Assembly: GCA_950295325.1 (NCBI GenBank)
Contig: OX485804.1
Location: 16,988,001-17,052,000 of the forward strand
Reading direction: 5' to 3'
DNA: 64,000 nucleotides
Origin: Polytrichum commune
Lineage: Eukaryota; Streptophyta; Polytrichopsida; Polytrichales; Polytrichaceae
The translations under genes and the position numbers were made by a program. Shown piece by piece: positions 59,430-64,000 of the stretch (position 1 is the stretch's first letter; each line of letters starts with the position of its first letter). Below the pieces are notes generated by a model. It was given only the letters and a program-made list of their open reading frames with translations, was not told the DNA's origin and ran no database searches.

Positions 59430-62142
59430 ATGGCTGCTAGTCTTGCCAATCCTGTACATACCATTTCTCACCCAGCTTCGTTATCCACATACTTAACTAG
59501 GTCCAACACTGCTTGCAGCAGTAATGCTGTTCTGGGCGGGAGCTTTTCGAAACATAGTCTGTTTTATCATGGTTTCATCAGGCGTGCAGAACTCCTTCAA
59601 CATGTATTAAGCCATGATATCAAATGTGAGTGTCTTTTATCTGTCTCAAAATTATTTTCTCGAGTGAATTTATTGCACTTTTCAGTTCTTTTGGATAATT
59701 CTATCATTATTGGTGTTAGTAAGTGGTAGCAACTTTCTAATTTTATGCCAGAGAGAGGACAAGGATGGGATTTAGTGAGAGAAGAGGAGTATGAAAATCC
59801 GTGTTTCCTCAATTGGGTCCTCAATTTGCTCTTCAGGTAAAGGGCAATGTGGAGACACAGGCAGGCCGCTGCAACGTAAGCTACATAGTGAGTCAAATAA
59901 AAGACAATTAGATATCAACTCCAGCAGCCTTCAAGGCAACGAAGATGGGCACAAACCTCGCGCCTCTCCCCAGAAACCTCTGGCTTCAGCTTCAACTTCT
60001 TACGAGGGGCATGAGACCGAGGAAAATCAACCTAATCAATCAACTAAAGGACGCCAAACAGGAAGAGTGGGTACATACAAGAGAGAAGGCAATGTCTCAC
60101 TGGCTTCATTCGGAATCAAAACAAAACGGGACAAGAAGGGCCAGAAAGTTGACCTGACCAAGTCATTGTCTCAAATGCTTCCATATGTTGTTCTTGCAAC
60201 TGCAGTTGCTGCCTTGACACAACCTGCATCTTTCGCATGGTAAGTCAAATATGTATCAGCATCATATATGAAAGGATTCAATTTTTGTTTTGTCTGTTCT
60301 CTAAGTGTCACATTCTTTGGGGTTTGAGTAACTGGTTTCAAACATGTGTGCATGTGTTCCAAGGTCCAATGGACGACTGGTTGGGGTTTCTATCGGTTGT
60401 CTGAGAGCTTATCTCATGTTTATCCCTGCAGTTTTGCTGACTGATCTAATTTGGAATCTCTTGCGCAGGGTAAGTAAGGACTATTATGCTCCAGCTCTTG
60501 GGGGGATAATGCTTTCCATCGGTGTGCAACTCTCAGTTTCGGACTTTGCACTTGTATTGAAAAGGTAACTGCTTTATTGCGTATTGATAGGTCTTATGCT
60601 TGTGTTTTTCCATGTTAAAAAGTAGTGATCGTGTGTGTGTTTTCTTTAGTCATGGTTCTCATTGTTACTAGCCAGTTTATGACATCGATTACTACTGTGA
60701 GGAGCTCTGAAGTGTCCTGTTTCAGCTGAAATTGGTGTTTTGGTTCTGTCTTACTACATGTCATCTACCTCTTCTAATGTTCTGACAATAACATTTTTAT
60801 GGCCTTGCAGGCCTTTGCCGGTACTCGTTGGTTATGTAGCTCAGTACATGGTCAAACCAATCCTCGGGCTTTTGGTCTGTGCGGCGTTCAACGTGCCTCC
60901 TTCATTTTCTGCCGGATTGGTGTTGACATCATGTGTAGCTGGAGCTCAACTATCAAGTTATGCTGCTTTTTTGAGTGAAGGAGATGTTGCACTGAGTATC
61001 ATTCTCACTAGTTTAACCACTATCACTTCCGTCGTCATCACCCCTCTGTTGACAAAGCTTCTCATTGGATCGGTCGTGCCTGTTGATGTGGTAGCCATGG
61101 GCAAATCTATTCTACAGGTATGTTGGTGTTTGTGAATTAGATATCTGAGTATGTTGGCTCATTATAGTTCAGAATACTGGTAAACTGGACAAGATTACTG
61201 CAGTTTGTAGTAAGCATGCCATGTTGTGCGTTTCATTGAAGAGGGATTAGTTTGGTCTGCTACATATTCTTGCTGTTTGAATGTTTTCTTGATGCCCCAG
61301 GACTGTTTCTATGGTGCACACGATCTGTTATTTTTAGGGCATGATTTGCTGAACCACTCTTTGTCATACGCAGGTGGTGATCCTTCCCATCATGCTGGGC
61401 TTAGGTTTGAACACTTATGCCAAGTCTTTTGTGGATAAGATCCGCCAGTTTATGCCTCTCATGGCTATGGTGTGCACATCCCTCTGCATTGGAAGTCCAC
61501 TTGCTTTGAACAGAAGCCGAATCATCTCTCCTGAAGGATTTCGGCTGTTATTCCCTGTCTTAGCGTTCCACATAGGAGCATTTATTGCTGGATATTGGGT
61601 TTCAAGACTCCCGTTTTGGAGGTACACACCTTCAACCGATTTGTAAAATTGATTGTATAGTAAGATCTTTGCTACTTTGGATGAGGTTGAAAGGTAGAAA
61701 ATAATATTGACTTACCTATTGTTTGACAAGCGGTGCACATATCCAAGTACCAATCATGTTGGGATAGTTAATAAGCTACCATTTCAAACTTTTTCCTCTT
61801 GGATGCTTTGTTTTGGAATGTTCTATATAATCTCCTGGCATGTACACAGCTGATGTGAGTAAACTGGAGTGTGTAGGTGATGATATTTATTGATGATGTT
61901 GTTTTACTTTCAGGCAAGATCAGAAGGTATCACGAACCATAAGCTTGTGCACTGGTATGCAAAGCTCAACACTTGCCATGTTGTTGGCAACACAGTTCCT
62001 TGGTGGAAGTCATGCGGTGCCACCTGCTTGCTCCGTAGTAGTGATGGCCATAATGGGCTTATCACTCGCATCATTTTGGGGTAAGGGACATCAGATTCGC
62101 AGCGTGAAGAACATGCTGCTCGGAGATGTATCATACGCCTAG
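59430..62142 (+). CDS. BASS3: BASS-family sodium/metabolite cotransporter, plastid type (BASS3-like)
   Basis: Bile acid:sodium symporter (BASS) family, whose plant members sit in the plastid envelope and carry organic anions or other metabolites. Six exons: 59430-59625, 59837-60239, 60469-60564, 60811-61117, 61374-61621 and 61914-62142. All have GT-AG borders and they join in frame to 492 aa. Residues 1-~60 are Ser-rich with few acidic residues, as in a chloroplast transit peptide. A long hydrophilic linker (~66-170) follows. The membrane domain starts near 175 (MLPYVVLATAVAAL) and contains YYAPALGGIMLSIGVQLSV, CVAGAQLSSYAAFL, VPVD, TSLCIGSPLALNRS and CTGMQSSTLAMLLATQFLGG, all family landmarks. 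The GAQLSSYA signature is what I recall from the BASS3 branch, so the number is tentative. An alternative acceptor at 60363 would insert a hydrophobic stretch; the one at 60468 aligns better with the family. Confidence 0.85.
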
Positions 62143-62639
62143 CTGGTCAGATTCTACACCCTTACGAGGAGTAAGGAGTTATAAAATTTGTCGAGGCGAG
62201 ATTTTTTGGGGAGAGAATGACAGTAATATAGCTACGACTCTTGTAAATTAATTTGAGCAATTCTGCAGGTCATTCAATCGCCTGGCATGCAAACATGTCT
62301 AGTGCAACTTATGTTGTAATTATTCGAAATTCATCATGATGTATGTGAAAGTATCTATCAAAAACTGCCTGAGTTCCTCTCTCACATTTCTATCCCATCT
62401 CTTGGATCAGTATGAACTTGCGAGGAAGGAGATTTGTTGTTGCATTTCCCCAGGTATTCAGTATGGCACAGACAAATTCAATGGACCTACACTGAGTGAA
62501 AGAATGAAGATCCGTATCCAAGTCCAAAATACATATCTTTGAATCCATTACGAATAGGCCATCCATGAGTCTCACCTGAAGAATTCATAAGGAATTTACT
62601 TGGATTCCAAATATAGCATGATTAACTTTAACTAAGGGT
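62143..62639 (+). other. BASS 3' flank
   Basis: Presumed 3' UTR and downstream sequence. No AATAAA signal was seen close to the stop, and the polyadenylation site is not determined. Short open frames here have no motif. Confidence 0.4.
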
Positions 62640-62990
62640 TATCAATGTGCTTATGTAAGGGAAGTGGGCCTTAAAAGGATGCTTTTCTATCTGTACCCAC
62701 TTATTGTAGGATATGCAACACACAATTAATGCAAGATGATTTGCAAATCCAAATCTTGCTTGTAGCCATTCCCCTCATAAATTAATTACTTTTTAAAAAC
62801 CAAACACCTGTATTTGAGTGGTATGTGTTTAGTTGTGGCTTCAAGAATGGATACTAGAAAGACATGTGTTCACAAGAGATTGAATTGCGTGCTAAAATAT
62901 GATAACCATTTGAGGCGCAATAGTAAACATAATTGGGGGAACTCTATATGACCTTTCAACGAGCATGAGAATCTTCACTTCAATAATGCA
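62640..62990 (+). repeat. Dispersed repeat R2, copy
   Basis: Contains TTTGAGTGGTATGTGTTTAG, TGGCT(G/T)CAAGAA, AAAGACATGTGTTCACAAGA, CATAATTGGGGGAACTC and GAGAATCTTCACTTCAATAA, each with a counterpart at 63055-63390. The two copies lie in direct orientation ~400 bp apart. Confidence 0.65.
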
Positions 62991-63054
62991 TTGGATATTC
63001 ATACAAACTTTGGAAATGGTGAAGACAGTGGCTATGGCCTTGTTTTGGAATTGC

Positions 63055-63390
63055 TAAGGTAGTTGTGCCTAGTTTGTTTACTTATCTTAATTGGACACCT
63101 TTATTCAAGTAATATATGGCTAGGTGTGGCTGCAAGAAAGGATACCAAAAAGACATGTTTAAAAGAGATTGGACTACACGTTCAAATTATGTCCACCATA
63201 GTAGGTTCAATAGTCAACATAATTGCGGGGACCTATATGACTATTTAATAAGCACAAGAATCTTCACTTTGATAATGAATAAGATATGTATATGAGCTCC
63301 AAAATTTATGAGGAAAGTGACTATGGCCTCTGTAATTTTGTGAACTATCTCATACTAATCATGTGTTTCATATCCTAGGAGAAGTGGGCT
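63055..63390 (+). repeat. Dispersed repeat R2, copy
   Basis: Direct repeat of the preceding copy: TTACTTATCTTAATTGGACA, GGATACCAAAAAGACATGTT, GAGATTGGACTACACGTTCA, CACAAGAATCTTCACTTTGA and AATTTATGAGGAAAGTG. Related to copies at 5215, 48010 and (inverted) 18640. Confidence 0.65.
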
Positions 63391-63881
63391 AGTCAGAAAA
63401 TGTAACCATTTAAGACCCATCTACATTACATGATTCTGGCGACTGAAAATTCTTATGATAGAACTTATCTTTGAACTCCTTACATACAAAGTAGAACACT
63501 TTGGTAGAAGTCAAGTTGCACAATCTGGTCATTGTGCATGTGGATTGTTTGTATAGTTCTGACAGTAAAAAAGCCTATAACTAACCAACGATTCTGGAAT
63601 CATGTCACAAAAGCTAACAATTTGTATGCGGTTGTCATTGAAATACAGGCTGCACGTGCATGCAGATTGAACATCAGCCAGAATCACTTGTAAATCGAAC
63701 TCCAGTTGCCTCTGAACCGAAATTCTGTGTTAAGTTTATAAGGATAAGCTTGTAACATGTTACATTTATTGTCCAAAGTGTCATCTATACATAAATAAAC
63801 GGTAACAATCTCGTCTTTGGCTGGATTCCAATCAGATCTCAGGACTCATCTATCTATACTATAATGATGATTGTTGTCCAT
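63391..63881. other. Right-edge intergenic or 3' UTR sequence
   Basis: No repeat recognised. Composition is more balanced than the intergenic DNA to the left. If the minus-strand exon to the right is real, this is its 3' UTR and downstream flank. Confidence 0.3.
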
Positions 63882-63954
63882 CTAAACTGCCGGTTGCTTG
63901 ATCTTGAGGCTGTTTCTGGTGAGCACAAGGTCCATATATGTCATAGCGCCGATG
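63882..63954 (-). CDS. Possible last exon of a minus-strand gene, cut by the window edge
   Basis: On the minus strand a good acceptor (GATGCATTTTCAG) is followed by a 73 nt open stretch reading IGAMTYMDLVLTRNSLKIKQ then PAV and a TAG stop. The rest of the gene would lie beyond 64000. The protein-like composition and the acceptor with a pyrimidine-rich lead support it, but the stretch is too short for family recognition. Confidence 0.3.
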
Positions 63955-64000
63955 CTGAAAATGCATCAACAGAGTCGGCCAACAGGATCAGCTTGAGAAG

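Noticed and set aside
60364..60468. Alternative longer exon 3 of the BASS gene starting at 60364
   Set aside because: It keeps frame but would insert a 35-residue hydrophobic segment (WSNGRLVGVSIGCLRAYLM and on) not present in the family; joining at 60469 aligns without a gap.

Overview
This window looks like nuclear DNA of a land plant. It is AT-rich and gene-poor. Its genes have GT-AG introns, and it contains a plant-type cysteine synthase, a plastid-type BASS carrier with a Ser-rich transit-like N-terminus, a nuclear tRNA-Glu, and remnants of plant transposon families (MULE, pogo/Tigger-like, Ty3/gypsy, PIF/Harbinger-like MITEs, a tRNA-derived SINE). I cannot name the species.

Layout. 1-5.1 kb: decayed MULE transposon with an MULE transposase domain and a SWIM zinc finger. 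5.2-11.1 kb: repeats, including a PIF/Harbinger-like MITE with TTA target duplications, a ~36 bp tandem repeat and three copies of a composite repeat, then a tRNA-Glu(CTC). 11.6-16.4 kb: cysteine synthase copy A, intact over six coding exons (346 aa). 17.3-20.1 kb: nested insertions (MITE, SINE, second PIF-like MITE) and a gypsy integrase remnant. 20-34 kb: AT-rich sequence with one decayed pogo-like transposase (28.3-30.0 kb). 37.5-42.2 kb: cysteine synthase copy B (345 aa), a segmental duplicate of A. 43.8-57.4 kb: intergenic DNA with many simple repeats, a hairpin array and a long foldback. 59.4-62.1 kb: BASS carrier in six exons (492 aa), with a probable leader upstream. 62.6-63.4 kb: repeats. 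A possible last exon of a minus-strand gene lies at the right edge.

The main oddity is intron 1 of both cysteine synthase copies. It is a tandem array of ~145-180 bp units. Each unit carries a 36 nt (or derived) micro-exon-like cassette between an AG acceptor and a GTGAG-type donor. Each cassette fuses the first bases of exon 2 to the last bases of exon 1, as expected if a segment spanning exon-1 end, intron and exon-2 start had been tandemly duplicated. The 36 nt cassettes preserve frame. Copy A has five units and copy B eight; some keep both splice sites and an open frame, others have lost them.

The two paralogues also date nearby insertions: a pogo-like element in intron 4 of A has a clean empty site in B, while an intronic foldback is shared. 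I see no operon-like arrangement and no obvious pathway link between the cysteine synthases and the BASS carrier.
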